From positions 24,816,001-24,880,000 of the forward strand of contig NC_133024.1 in NCBI RefSeq assembly GCF_048771995.1: a DNA stretch of 64,000 nt, read 5' to 3'. The first letter of the stretch is position 1, and every line of letters starts with the position of its first letter. Shown piece after piece: positions 23,401 to 33,900 of the stretch. Source of the DNA: Taeniopygia guttata. Taxonomy: Eukaryota; Chordata; Aves; Passeriformes; Estrildidae. The translations under genes were made by a program, and so were the position numbers. A model generated the notes under the pieces. That model ran no database searches. It saw only the letters and a program-made list of their open reading frames with translations, and was not told the DNA's origin.

Positions 23401-26400
23401 GCTGCAAGCAACCCTTCATTAAGAGTTTGTCCCAAAATGATGTGGAGGAAAGTAGAATACAGACTTTGGTTACACCCCACAGTAGTACTTTCATTTTGTA
23501 ACCCAGGACAGTGGTAACATGTATTTTCTTCTTTTTGAGATTTGCATGTGGTTTGTCTGTAGTTTGTCAGTGTGACTACTGAGCAAAACCTGGAGACTAA
23601 ATGCTGAAGTGCAGCTGTATATTCTTGGTCTGTATCAAATACAAACATGTGGCTTGGCCCTGCTGTGGGGCAGCTTGTGCAAGTCAAGCGGCCTTTTGTA
23701 CCTGACATGGACTGGTGTTGCAGAAGATCAGTGGCAAGGGAGCCAGTTTTGGATCCATCAGTTAAAACCAGTATTGGGAGGGCAAAGAAGCTTTTTTGTT
23801 GGACCAAGATCTTTTTCTCATTTGCAAGTTTTGGTAAACAATAGGGCAAAAGTGTTGCTGTGCAAATGTGCACCTGAGGATTGGCTTATGAATCTCTTGA
23901 AAGTCTGCCTTCTTCAGGTGCCAACAGTGCACAGCCCGTGACACAGCAAAGCTGACAGCTGTTGAGAATGTTGTGAAGAGGATGGCTGACATTTTCAAAG
24001 CTGAGGGCATAGAATTTGCAGCCAGTATTGATTCATTCATTTGAAATAAGGCTTTTGGACTAAAACAAATTTTAACTGAGTTATCTACCAACATCTTTGT
24101 TTTGGTGAAGAAACTTAGGTTTTCTTTTCCAGGTAGGGACCGGTTCATTTAACCGAGCAAAGCTGCTTAATGTTGGTGTCCGGGAAGCCATGAAGGATGA
24201 AGAGTGGGACTGCCTTGTCCTGCATGATATTGACCTGGTGCCTGAGAATGATTATAACCTGTACATTTGTGATGAATATTATCCCAAGCACATGGCCAGT
24301 GCCATGGATAAGTTTCAGTACACGTAAGTGCCTCCATTTGCTTTCTGTGGATGTATTCCAGTTGGTGGACTTTGTGTTAGAAAGTACGGGTGGGAACAGT
24401 GAAAGGCACAACCTTTGTGAGGTTTTCTGTGGGTTAGTTTTGCAGTAGTTACTTCCTAGAAAAGGATATTTTTGACCCAAGCATGCAATCTTGAATGTTT
24501 CCTTGCCTGTAGTTCCCTGTTCCACAGTTAGCTCTGCTTGGTAAATGACTGGCAGGTTTCTGTTTGACTGTTTGACTTTCCTTCAAGAAAAAAATATAAG
24601 GTGGGAATATTGGATCATGTGGAATATAATGTGGTAGGATACAGGTACTTCAAACTGATCCAAGATATAAATTTTGAAACTAATTTTACTTTGGTCAGTT
24701 TTGGGAGAAGGTGGTGGGAAACATGAGGGGAATGGAACATGATAGGAATTACACTGGGTTTACTGTTTTGGGGTTTGGCGTTGTCATGAGAGTGCCTGCA
24801 AGTATGCAATTAATGTATGTGTGACTTGGATCACACTGTTAGTTGTGGAGGACAGGCATTAGCCTTCAATAGTGTACTCTGGTTTTTGTTGGTTGGGTTT
24901 TTTTGGAGGGTGATGTTTGTTTGCCTGTTTGTTTTCTCTTTTAGTCTGCCATACAAGTCCTTTTTTGGGGGTGTGTCTGCTGTGACTCCAGAACATTACA
25001 TGAAAATGAATGGGTTTCCCAACACGTACTGGGGTGATGGTGGTGAAAATGATGACATTGCTACAAGGTACCAGTGCACAGGACAGACTTGAAATGGATC
25101 TAAGCTGGCAAGTGAAGCATAGCAGCACCCTAGGAAAGGAACCAATGACATTGTTCCTTAATGTGCTTGCAGTACCATTAAAATCCCAAATGCTGTTGGT
25201 ATTGGGAATGCTTAATGTCAGAATATGCTCAGAACCTGTGAATCCAGTCACTATGCCGGGAAGACAAAGCTTTCTCATTTCTGGGGAGCAGAATGTTATT
25301 TCACATCTTTGTGCCTTCAGTGCAAGGGGTTATAACCACTTGCAGGTGACAAGTGCCTCCACTGATGTTGACAGTCCCAGGGAGGGAAGGAATCTGCAAG
25401 GTTGTTGAATAAGAGGGTACTTAACTAATTCTCAGACAGTTGGGAATTTAAGTTAAGTGCATTTAGGTTGCTCCAAGTGTTACCTAATCACTGATACTTG
25501 GGATTAAGGAGCACAAGGAATTCTATCTTTTGTCTGCAGTGCTGGGTGATGGAGGAGCCTGTGTACCAGTGTGAGTCAGTGACAGAAAGAGTTGATGGTT
25601 TTTCTTGTACTTTGGTTGCCATGGCAGCAGCATTCTATAGTTTAGTTCCAGGTGCTCTGCCTAATGTGAATTCATCAAGTACAGAATCATGGCTGCAGCT
25701 TCTTTATTCATCTTTGGAATTGCAGTGTGCACCTTTATGATCCAGCACTGAGGCAGGCTCATGGGGAGTTTGTAAAACTAAACTGACCATGGAAGCTTTG
25801 TTATTTTTGTCTTACATAATGTGACAAGTTACAGGAGTTTTTTTCAAAGCAGTATTCATCTGGGAATTGAAAGCCAGATTTTCTAATATAGAATTCCTCC
25901 TTTGCCTTTCAGAGAAAGCAAACTAAAAGGTTGTATGGTTGTTTAGAGAGTCAGCATTTGTGAAAGGAATAGAAGGCCAGGAAAATAGATCTTTACATCA
26001 AGTACTACAATGCTGAATCTATTCAGCTGTTCTTAGTATAGTTTAAGCATCTAATTTGGTTTTTGGTACCTGGGGTAGACTCAGGAATGCACTTCCTTGA
26101 AGAGAATCCTGGAAGGCAAGTGAATTATATAGCTCCCAGAATAGCCCTTTCTGGAAGGGAATTAGGGCCTATGTTTTCACAGAAAACTCACACTAACGAT
26201 TAGCAGTGTTTTGGCCCAGATACATGGAGGCTGTGGACAATGCCTGTTAATGATTTATTCACATTCTGAAGTCTCAGCCTGCAGAAGTTAGGAATGAACT
26301 GGCTGTTCTTCAGTGACCAGCTGGGATCTGGATTTTAGGAGGTGCTCAAGCATTCCTTACCATGTAGCAAAAAAATTAATGATTTTTTTTTTTTTTTATA

Positions 26401-28899
26401 TTTTAATGTCTGGTTTTTAAAAATTCTGTGCAAAGATGATTTTTTTTTTTCTGGGATACTGCTTATTAAAAGCAGAGTTAATGAAAAAAACTGCCAGCTG
26501 CTACTTATAGTCACCAGACTGCAGTACTCTCTAACACAAGTTGTAGCAGATACCAGGATCTACATTTTATTAGAAGAAAACACTATTCTAATTGGAGCCA
26601 CTCATGTGTTAACATTTTCAACTACAGGAAAGTCTCTTGGACTCTTCTTAACAGTAAATTAATGTATTAACAATTCAGTTTTAGTCTTATTTGCAATGCA
26701 AAAACCCAAAAGCAAAGCTAGTTTAGTGTTCTTGCTTTTTTGTCTCTTTATGATTAAATGTGCCATAAGCTTATGTTCAGAAAACAAGAAACTGTCTAAA
26801 ACTCCATGTGAAATAATGGAACTATAACACTGTCAGTGAAGTGTTACAATCATCTGATGGCTCTAGCCTAACAGATATTTTCAATTCTGTAGCCTTTCAG
26901 CTTTATCACATTCCTGCTGTATCAGATCCCGATGGAACGCAGTCAAATGCTGCAAACATGCCAGTTAGATAACCTCAATTGGGCAAACATTCATTCTTAC
27001 ATTCACAGGAATTTTCTCTGCCTAAGGGCTGTCCTGTGATAACAGAGGTTTGGTAGCCCTAGCATTATTGAAGGCACTTTTTTTTGGCAAAGTAACATAG
27101 GTGCTATCAGCAGTGGGCTGGAGTTGCTTGAAAGTCACCCAAAATGCTGGGCTTAGAAGCTCTGTTCTGGAATTCTGAGCCTTCAGTTCCTCTTCTCTTA
27201 TCTAACTGTACTGCAGTCGAGTTTACATATGTTTGTCTGGTGCCTGTATTTATGCCTAATCTTTTATGAACCAGTCTAATCAGGCCATCTGAACGAATGG
27301 CACTTCTCGAAGAACAGAGAGGCTTAATCTGGTTTTGAAACTCAGAACTGGCTTCCTTTCAGAAACTGCAAGTTTGAGATCTTTGGGTTTTTTTTTTTCC
27401 TTAAAATTTAGGGGAACCTCTAGGCGAAAAGCTCTGCTCTTAGGAGGAAGTGCAATAATGCTCATTAGTCAGATTCAGGGGAACTACTCTTGAATGCTCT
27501 ATATGTTGTAGTTCATTCCCTGCTTGCTCTAATCCCCTTGTGCCCTGTCAAAGTGCACTGCAGCTGGGAGCTTTCTAGCCCAAGCCTGGCCTAGAGCCTG
27601 CTAGAGAAGATCATGTGGCCCTGTGCTGCTTCTGCCCTCTTGTTTTTATTGGATTAGCACTGAAAATCATCTCTGACCATAAGCCTGGAAGTGGCATCTC
27701 TATGCCCAAGCAAACAGTTTTGTATGTTGTTTTAAAGGATTCACTTGGCAGGAATGAAAATAGTCCGGACATCACCTCACCTTGGACGCTACCGAGTGAT
27801 GGACTACAATGAAGAGAGAGAGATCCAAGAGCCTTGGAGGAGGTACCTGGTGGGGCTGGGGGCTACTCTGGGCCTTGTGGCAGCTTGGCTGTTGCTGTCA
27901 TCTTCCCCAGCACAGGCTACATATGCCTCATGTCACTGCTGCTTTTGCTGCTTTAGGAAGGCTATTTAAAAGCAGCCCCCAGTCAGTTTCAACTGAATCA
28001 TTCAGTTCCTGTCTTCACATTTGAAGGGTTTTTCCTAGGTTCCTCTCTTTTCTTCCTATTGTGAAGGACACATGCCAGCTAGCACATCAGATTTAAACAT
28101 TAAATTGTACAAGGAGTAAAACTTAAAGAAAAAAATACTGCTTGCCTTAAAAATAGGGAGATTCCAGTTTAAAGAGGCACTGTGTTATAAGTTCCCAATA
28201 TTAAAACCTTGCTATTCAGTCTGTGTGGAGTTACGAGGTGCCATTAAAATAGTGGAAAGCAATATTCTAGTTTGAAGACATGAGAAAGGTGCTATGAGAG
28301 ACTTTATCAAAGACTGTTTTATATAGAAGAGCTGGAGGAGGGTGTTGGGTCAAGTATGGTAGAGGCTTCTCATAGCGACAGTGCAGATTTCTCTTTATCG
28401 TCTCAAAACTCAGGTTTCCATAACAACCCTGTCAAAAATCTACCTACAGCAGCCTATGTACACCGTGGCTGCAAACTTCTGCGTTGCACTCCCAGCTCTC
28501 TCTAAGCTACTGACAGCTTCTTGGTTTTTGGAGACTCTAGCTGCCACCTCACTGGTCTCCCTCCTCTGATCAGGGTCCAGTCCAAATCATCCTCCTTGTT
28601 TGGAACACTCAGTGTGAACTCCCTCTAATCTGTTCAGACTGTATAATGGGAAGAATTGTCTCAGGGCTTTTCTGCCCTCTGAAGACACTTTCTTCTGCAG
28701 CTTCAGCTGCAAATGTTACCTTCTTTCTTCTAACTGTATATATTCTTCCTCCCTCAGGCCTCCTTCCCAACACAACACCAGAAAAACATGGAAAGCTGAT
28801 GGAATGAATACATTACAGTTCAGGCTCATTTCCAGGATTAAGCATCCTCTTTATACCAAGATCACTGTGGACATTGGATATGTTCCTCCATTTTCTTAA
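14233..28899 (+). CDS. B4GALT3-like beta-1,4-galactosyltransferase paralogue with altered catalytic motif (6 exons, 344 aa)
   Basis: Type II Golgi protein of family GT7. Exons: 14233-14470, 22295-22530, 24133-24323, 24945-25067, 27738-27842, 28758-28899; exons 2-6 measure 236, 191, 123, 105 and 142 nt, as in canonical B4GALTs, and the frame is open. Membrane segment about residues 11-27; DYSKPHDVYTNLS (46-58) and YCSAQSPLLVGP (71-82) match B4GALT3. Retained: [10 protein letters not shown] (164-173), the DXD motif as DID (190-192), four fold cysteines (72, 114, 185, 204). Changed, in bovine B4GALT1 numbering: Arg191 to Gln129, Tyr289 to Phe228, Trp314 to Asp253, Asp318 to Asn257, His347 (metal ligand) to Tyr286. 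Exon 5 aligns with B4GALT3 without gaps, so the His change is not an alignment artefact. Normal galactosyl transfer is unlikely; it may be a pseudoenzyme or have new specificity. It could be annotated as B4GALT3 in birds; orthology is unsettled. Confidence 0.9.
18415..18436 (+). repeat. Poly(T) homopolymer, 22 bases
   Basis: Uninterrupted T run in intron 1 of the B4GALT3-like gene. Length is likely variable between individuals and prone to sequencing error. Confidence 0.85.
20674..20904 (-). pseudogene. Unrecognised protein-like ORF, 76 aa, antisense in intron 1
   Basis: The frame beginning MDSLKETALEIIQDEQ and continuing through FQKRFKDKDVQVDIQQ and FKAWMDRNALENVSS has the amphipathic, charged composition of a real helical protein, unlike the other chance ORFs here. 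Upstream the same frame reads LDEILE and then a TAA just before the Met, which hints that the coding similarity began further upstream and is now interrupted. No intron, poly(A) tail or neighbouring exon was recognised. It may be a retrocopy fragment, a stray exon or chance. Family not recognised. Confidence 0.3.
21141..21760 (+). mobile_element. Solo LTR of an endogenous retrovirus (class II-like)
   Basis: Ends in GATTCTGACA at 21760. A TATA-like TATATAAT lies near 21550 and a poly(A) signal AATAAA near 21648, giving a U3-R-U5 order on the plus strand. The left edge is ambiguous. TGTGGGAATC at 21141 is preceded by CATGGG, and CACGGG follows the right end (21761-21766), which fits a 6-bp duplication with one CpG-to-TpG change. 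Alternatively a start at 21333 (TGCAAAAG) is preceded by an exact CACGGG. No interior genes. The near-perfect duplication suggests a fairly young insertion. It resembles LTRs abundant in songbirds, from memory. Confidence 0.7.
21780..22182 (-). mobile_element. LTR fossil, minus strand
   Basis: On the minus strand it begins near TGACATTCACATTCTC (about 22180) and has AATAAA close to its other end (TTTATT at 21858-21863 on plus), the order expected for an LTR. The CTGAGAGTCCGAGAAACAGC and GAGATAAAGATTGTTT segments resemble songbird ERV LTRs from memory. Exact edges and duplication not resolved. Its edge lies only about 110 bp before exon 2 of the B4GALT3-like gene. Confidence 0.5.
22295..22530 (+). 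CDS. B4GALT3-like coding exon 2
   Basis: Residues 80-158, 236 nt, acceptor TCCTTACAG, donor GTAAAT, phase 1 in and 0 out. Holds the PPHC cysteine and the nucleotide-binding loop ILVPYRNQEKHL, in which the second Arg of the usual PFRNR/PHRNR motif is Gln. Also [18 protein letters not shown], close to the family [18 protein letters not shown]. Confidence 0.93.
22783..23418 (-). mobile_element. LTR fossil in intron 2, minus strand
   Basis: Starts on plus as TGGTTACGCTGGTTTGAAAG with an ATTAAA-type poly(A) signal on the minus strand near 22865. The ACACTGGCTTAAAGTGACAAAGTCAGAGTATAGCCTG and CTGGTCCTCCTCTGGG blocks resemble a common songbird ERVL-type LTR, from memory. The right edge is uncertain: TTCA at 23415-23418 is followed by TTAAG, against CTAAG before the left edge, an imperfect 5-bp duplication. 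Looks like a solo LTR. Confidence 0.5.
24133..24323 (+). CDS. B4GALT3-like coding exon 3
   Basis: Residues 159-221 and two bases of codon 222, 191 nt. Carries [10 protein letters not shown] and the metal-binding DID in HDIDLVPENDYNLY. Donor GTAAGT at 24324, phase 2. The acceptor CAG is followed by GTAGGG, so this junction also resembles a donor. Confidence 0.94.
24945..25067 (+). CDS. B4GALT3-like coding exon 4 with variant catalytic motif
   Basis: Residues 223-262 plus the junction codons, 123 nt, acceptor TCTTTTAG, donor GTACCA (phase 2). Encodes LPYKSFFGGVSAV and NTYWGDGGENDDIATR. In nearly all B4GALTs these are LPY-QYFGGVSAL and WGWGGEDDD: the donor-selecting Tyr is Phe, the substrate-binding Trp is Asp and the Asp proposed as catalytic base is Asn. 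Confidence 0.94.
25068..27737 (+). other. Intron 4 of the B4GALT3-like gene
   Basis: 2.7 kb without recognised genes. Contains poly(T) tracts at 26382-26398 and near 26440. Ends in a weak pyrimidine tract before the exon 5 acceptor. Confidence 0.8.
27738..27842 (+). CDS. B4GALT3-like coding exon 5
   Basis: 105 nt, the family-typical size. IHLAGMKIVR matches VRLAGMKISR of B4GALT3; then GRYRVMDYNEEREIQEPWRR, where canonical enzymes have the Mn-binding His (GHYKMVKHRGDKGNE). Tyr286 stands in the His position. Acceptor TTTTAAAG is pyrimidine-poor; donor AG|GTACCT. Confidence 0.88.
28758..28899 (+). CDS. B4GALT3-like coding exon 6 (last)
   Basis: 142 nt, acceptor TTCCTCCCTCAG, stop TAA at 28897-28899. 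Encodes TWKADGMNTLQFRLISR and HPLYTKITVDIGYVPPFS, the standard B4GALT C-terminus. It lacks the long proline-rich tail of mammalian B4GALT3. Confidence 0.92.
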
Positions 28900-29376
28900 G
28901 AGGCTGAAAACAAAAGCAGAGGCTGGCTGCCACATGAGCATTCAGCCAATCCTTCCTTTTCCTGTGGTGTCTGCCCCACCTGAGATTAACCCTTTTGCCT
29001 TTCACTTTTCTTCAAACTGCTCCAGATTTAGAAGAGGCTCTAGGAACAGGGTATGATGGCTACTAAACAGTCTGTGGCTTACTGTAAAAATTGTCCAAGT
29101 CACTGTAAAATGGACTCCTGAGCCATACCTCTGTGACAGTAAGCCAATCCAAGCTTTCTGGAACCTTTGTTCAGTAGCTGGATAGCTCTGTCCTGCTTTG
29201 TACTTAAGTGTTAATTGGGATGCAAGCCATTCTGTCAGAGTGGCCTCTGACGTGTTGTACTTTGAGAAGGTGTTAAAGCCATTTACGGTTCTATAAATAT
29301 CTTTTGTGAATTTGAGTAAAATACATGGAGTTATGTGTTTGGCGTAAGAGTTTTATAGAATACTGAATAAGAATGT

Positions 29377-29957
29377 AATAAAAGAGAAAGTTGCCCTGAA
29401 ACCAGACAAACCGGTGTTTAAATCCCTGATTTTTTTTTTCTGACCCAAACTGCCACTGTTGAAATTATTTTATTGTAGCTGCAAGTAATGCAGACTGAGT
29501 GGGACCTAAGACTGTCACCTAGTCTGACCTCCTGCTCAGAGCAGGGAAATTAATCTACTACTACAGCTGTTGCTCAGACATTAAGTATCATTTAAGGCTG
29601 AGCTGCCTTCAATATATAATACTTCTGAGAAATTAAATACTAGTTTTTCCTTGAAGTCAAAACATGTCAGCAGTGGAGCTGTGACCCTGACAGGACCCTG
29701 GCACTTGTAATTACCAACTGTGAGACTGACACAGTCAGCCCAAACCCTTGCCCTTGCTGTAAACTTACTTTCTCTGCCAACTCAATCTATAGCACTGTCT
29801 GCCAGGTGCAGTTGTTTTTGAGAGTGTGACACAGGGTATTTTGGCTTGTTACTCTGATATACAAAACTCCATCATTGAAAAGCTGCATCTATGCCACTAT
29901 AATTACAAATGTTTAGTTTCAGTCTCATCCACAACTGGAATAATGTCTTAAAATAAA
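29377..29957 (+). terminator. Candidate poly(A) signals of the B4GALT3-like gene
   Basis: AATAAA at 29377-29382 and 29952-29957, about 0.48 and 1.05 kb beyond the stop. Using the second would bring the mRNA end to within roughly 400 bp of the opposing B4GALT4 mRNA end. Confidence 0.45.
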
Positions 29958-30356
29958 CTCTGCCAAGCCTGGCTTCACATCAACATGTAAAGACAGTTAA
30001 ATACAATGCAGTAAATGCAGTGCTCTGCTCAAGACTTCTGCACAAATGCAGCAGCACAGTGGAACAGCTGGTTATCCACAGCCTTTCACCTGTTTCTTAA
30101 GCAAGACTCACAGATGATAATGGCCTGGGTATGTATACAAGTACACACTCTGCCAACAGTGTGGCCCAAAGCATTGAAGTATGTGGAGTGGAATTTCTCC
30201 CCCTCCAAGACAGCTGGCCACTGCCTTTCCTTCAGGGAGTAACAGGCAGCCTGCTGCAGAATGAGATTGATCACTGCCACAGGACATGGCAACAGTCCCT
30301 CAGCAGGGGACACTGTGGTGCAAAGGATGAGACACTCTGGAGTTCAGTGGACTGCA

Positions 30357-30362
30357 TTTATT
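30357..30362 (-). terminator. Candidate poly(A) signal of B4GALT4
   Basis: TTTATT on plus, AATAAA on minus, about 495 nt after the B4GALT4 stop codon. It would give a compact 3' UTR facing the B4GALT3-like 3' end. Confidence 0.5.
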
Positions 30363-30855
30363 GAGAAATTTGTAACATCTCCTTACCCATTACCATTACT
30401 GCCCTTCCCTCACACATGAGCAGTTTTTCCTTAGGCCAGAAAAAATTAACTCTTCTCATCAAGTTTGTAGCTCTTGAAGACTTATTGTGCTTTTAATGAG
30501 ACCACAAATAACTTTAGAAAGAGTTGCCAAACCAAGTATTTTTTCAGGGATTTGGTTCAAGTCCTTGGACCAGCCCAAACAAGGACACATTTTCTAATGT
30601 CCCAGCAAAAAGTGCATAGAAGAACATGAGGACCCGTCCCTTGGGTAAGTCTGTAACTCCTCAGAAAAGGAGGACTTGGTTAAGTCGTCACAAAAGGAAA
30701 CTCTCAACCGCCCAATGAGATGCTGTGAAGGAACACTTTACTTGCTCCTGTGCTACTGAAGGACTCTTCCAAGCAGGTGCTGGAAAGTCATCTGCTCTAA
30801 CAGCAGCCACAAAGGAGATCTGTTGCCATTCCTGTAACTTGGGAGATGCTGGCCC

Positions 30856-30997
30856 CTATGAGACCTTGGGCTGCATGCTGAAGTCCACTGTGATGTTGAC
30901 ATACAGTGGGTTGTGTTCCACGGAGAGCAGTTTATAGGAGCAGGAATTCAGCCCGTCTGTCTTCCATGTTCTAGAGACCTGACGGAGAAGCTTCATC
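30856..30997 (-). CDS. B4GALT4: B4GALT4 coding exon 6 (last)
   Basis: 142 nt. Acceptor TTTGTCCTCAG, then [21 protein letters not shown] and [13 protein letters not shown], near-identical to human, ending SMQPKVS and TAG at 30858-30856. Confidence 0.95.
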
Positions 30998-33900
30998 CTG
31001 AGGACAAAGAGGAGAAAAATCTTCACTGACGTGCACAGGAGTTTTGAGCTCTTTCCCAATGGTAGTAAATTTGGAAGCAAAGCTACTGCTATTTTTTATC
31101 TACTGGAAATATAAAGTCCTGTTCCTGTTTCCAGCACAATCATATATGGGGAGAAAAATCCTTCGGCTCAGTCTCTGAAATCATGCTTAAATGATACCTA
31201 TGTATGTGTAATTTTGGAAGTTTCTAGGGAACACCACCCAGTCAGTTCTAAGATCTCATGTTGAGAAAACAGCTACCAGCTGTGAACAACGTTGTCACGG
31301 GGTGGATGTCCCCCAGAGCCTCTGGGTACCACAAAAAGCCTGTTTGGCCTGGAGCAAAGAACTTGTCCCCCAGGTGCCTGGCTCAGCCACAGACCATGAC
31401 AGAACAAACCTGTTCTTGACCCACCTCTCTCGATTCTCCTCATTACCGTGGTCACGGTTGTGGAAGATCATCGTGTACCTGGCCACATCAGCAGGTGGCC
31501 TCACCACTTTCATCTTCTGCATCTCAACCCTGCAAGAAGGAGTAAGAAGTGTTGTGAGGAAGACAACACCTATAAACCAGCTGTTAATGAAAAAAAACCA
31601 ACAATTGGAGGCTTCATTTCTTGTAGATGCTGTGGAAGCAACTATAGAGTTGTAAAAGCTCATCTGCATCTCTTTCACAACCCATTTTGCCAGAGAAATG
31701 AAGCTCAGAGTTGCATTCCTGGAGAACAGACTTGGGGGGGGGGGGGGGGGGGGGGTGACAGATACATCTTTCTTTTGAACAGAAGCAAGTAACTACTTAC
31801 AGTAGAGATGTAGAGCTTTAAGCACACATTATACAACAGAGCACATTTATATCAGTATTGACTACTGTGTACTCCCTGTAGCAAGTCTCCACATGTTCTG
31901 CAACAAGTTAATCTCAACTTCTGCAATAAAACCCCTATACTTGCTGGTTCTCCAAAAATAAATTAAAAGCTTGTTTTCTTTTTTAGTAGCTGCCAGACAG
32001 CTGCAAAACTTTTATTTGTTCATATTAAGAGAATTTCTTTGAGGACAATGCCAGAAGCACTGAGCCCTGTGCACAGATTTAAATGTCTGACATCAGACAT
32101 TTAAATACTGATACACACCCCACTGCTCGCTAGTTGGAGCTTTTGACCCTACACATATCTGTGGAGCACAGCTTTGCCCTGACAGCAGAAAGGAAGAAAC
32201 TTTTTAACAAGGGAATTCTAGTTACTCATCAGCTGAAAGAGAACTAGGAAACCAAGATTTGAAAAAACTGAGCCCCTTAGAGATTTCCATGACTTTGTAG
32301 CAGTAAATTAGCAAAGAACAACAACGAATGATCTGAAGAATTTCTCTGTGATACACGCCTTAGGAGGGGCCCCAAACGAGACTATCACCTTTGTTCTAGA
32401 GGCAGATCAACAGAATGTGAGAGTCCCCAGCCCCGAATTCTGAAAGCACCGAAGGGATGCTGCCATCTGCTGACTTCCCTCGGGAGGGCTCCAAGGATCT
32501 CTGCGCAAAACCCCACCAGACAGCAAGCTTGCCATTACCTACCCCTGCAAATTCGGTCACCAGCCCAGCCCAAGGCACAAGCCAAGTCCAGCTGCAGAGC
32601 ACACACTGGGTCAGGACTTGGTTTCCCACCAAGACCTCAAGAGATGCAAAGTTACAAAGTGCCACACAAAAACGTCACTTATTTCCAACCCCTTTCAAAT
32701 GTCACAGAGACCCTCTGTGCAAATCCCTCAAGACCCTCAAGTAAATCTTGCTGTCCTGCTGCCCATGGGAAGCCAGGGGATAAAATAGCACCAAGCCACC
32801 CCCTAAACTATAAAAATCAGCTCCCAGGAGGTCATAGAGAACTTGGTGTGTCTAGGCAAGAGTAAGAAGGAAAAAACAGTTGTGGTTAAGGGACAGAAAT
32901 CCATACCTGAAGCAGACCTTTCAGATTTCTTCAGACAGAGCTGACCAATCTGCTGAACTGACACTGAGAAACACTTTTCATTTGGAAGTTCTTAACTTCT
33001 AACACACTTTTATCCCCTGTGCATTTACATAACATCACAAGGGATATAAATTTTATGTCACCGAAATGTATGTTTGCATATTTCAGCAGCAGAAAAGGAT
33101 AACAAGTTAAAAATGACAGAGTATAAACCAAGTTACAAACTGATAGGTTCTGCCAGCAGAGCTTGTGGAGTTGTGGGTTCTTATCTGCTGTTTGCTTGTG
33201 GTTTTTTCTGCATTTACTAATAGCAATGCAGGATTAGTGGTTTATTCCTAAGCAAAGGGCAAAAGATCAACATAGAAGTTTGGTTGACTTCTGTGTCCCA
33301 CTAAACCTCTCCAGCCAACAGGTTTTTCCTTCTTTGACAGGTACATCTGCAAAATGAATTTTCACAAGAGCAAAGGGCTTATACATATATGTGTAGCCTT
33401 TCTAAAATTCAAGTTATTTGCTATCTTCCCTATAATCTACATTACACAAATACAAACTAACCCCTACTTGGAGTAAATCCAGTAGTCAAAAATGCAAAAC
33501 ACCCAGTCCTACCAAAACACTCCCACATTCTAGCAAAGCACTGGAACTCCATACATTTGTGCTTCTCTGGCAAACCACACTCCAGGCTTCAATTATAACC
33601 AATTTCCAAGCAAGAATAAAACTGCTGTGTGTCTGAGACAAAACCAAACCAACCCAACCAAATAACTTAACCCACACCCCCAAAAGTGGTGTGAGGAAGA
33701 GGATTGGGCATCAGACATACCTAACCCTTGCAAAGAGGAAACTGCTCACAGAACTGCATCTTGGACTTCACATCTCCACTGCAGTACTGTTCAGTGCTGT
33801 TCTGAGTGAAGGCCCCTGGGGTGTTTTGCTCTTGGAGGCTTAGTGTGAAGTTGGGTCAATTTTTAAAATTTCTTAAAACTAGTTCTTCATTGTTTACCTG

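Noticed and set aside
23229-23873. 214-codon minus-strand open frame in intron 2 of the B4GALT3-like gene
   Set aside because: Partly overlaps an LTR fossil and lacks a recognisable host protein family; not counted as a gene.
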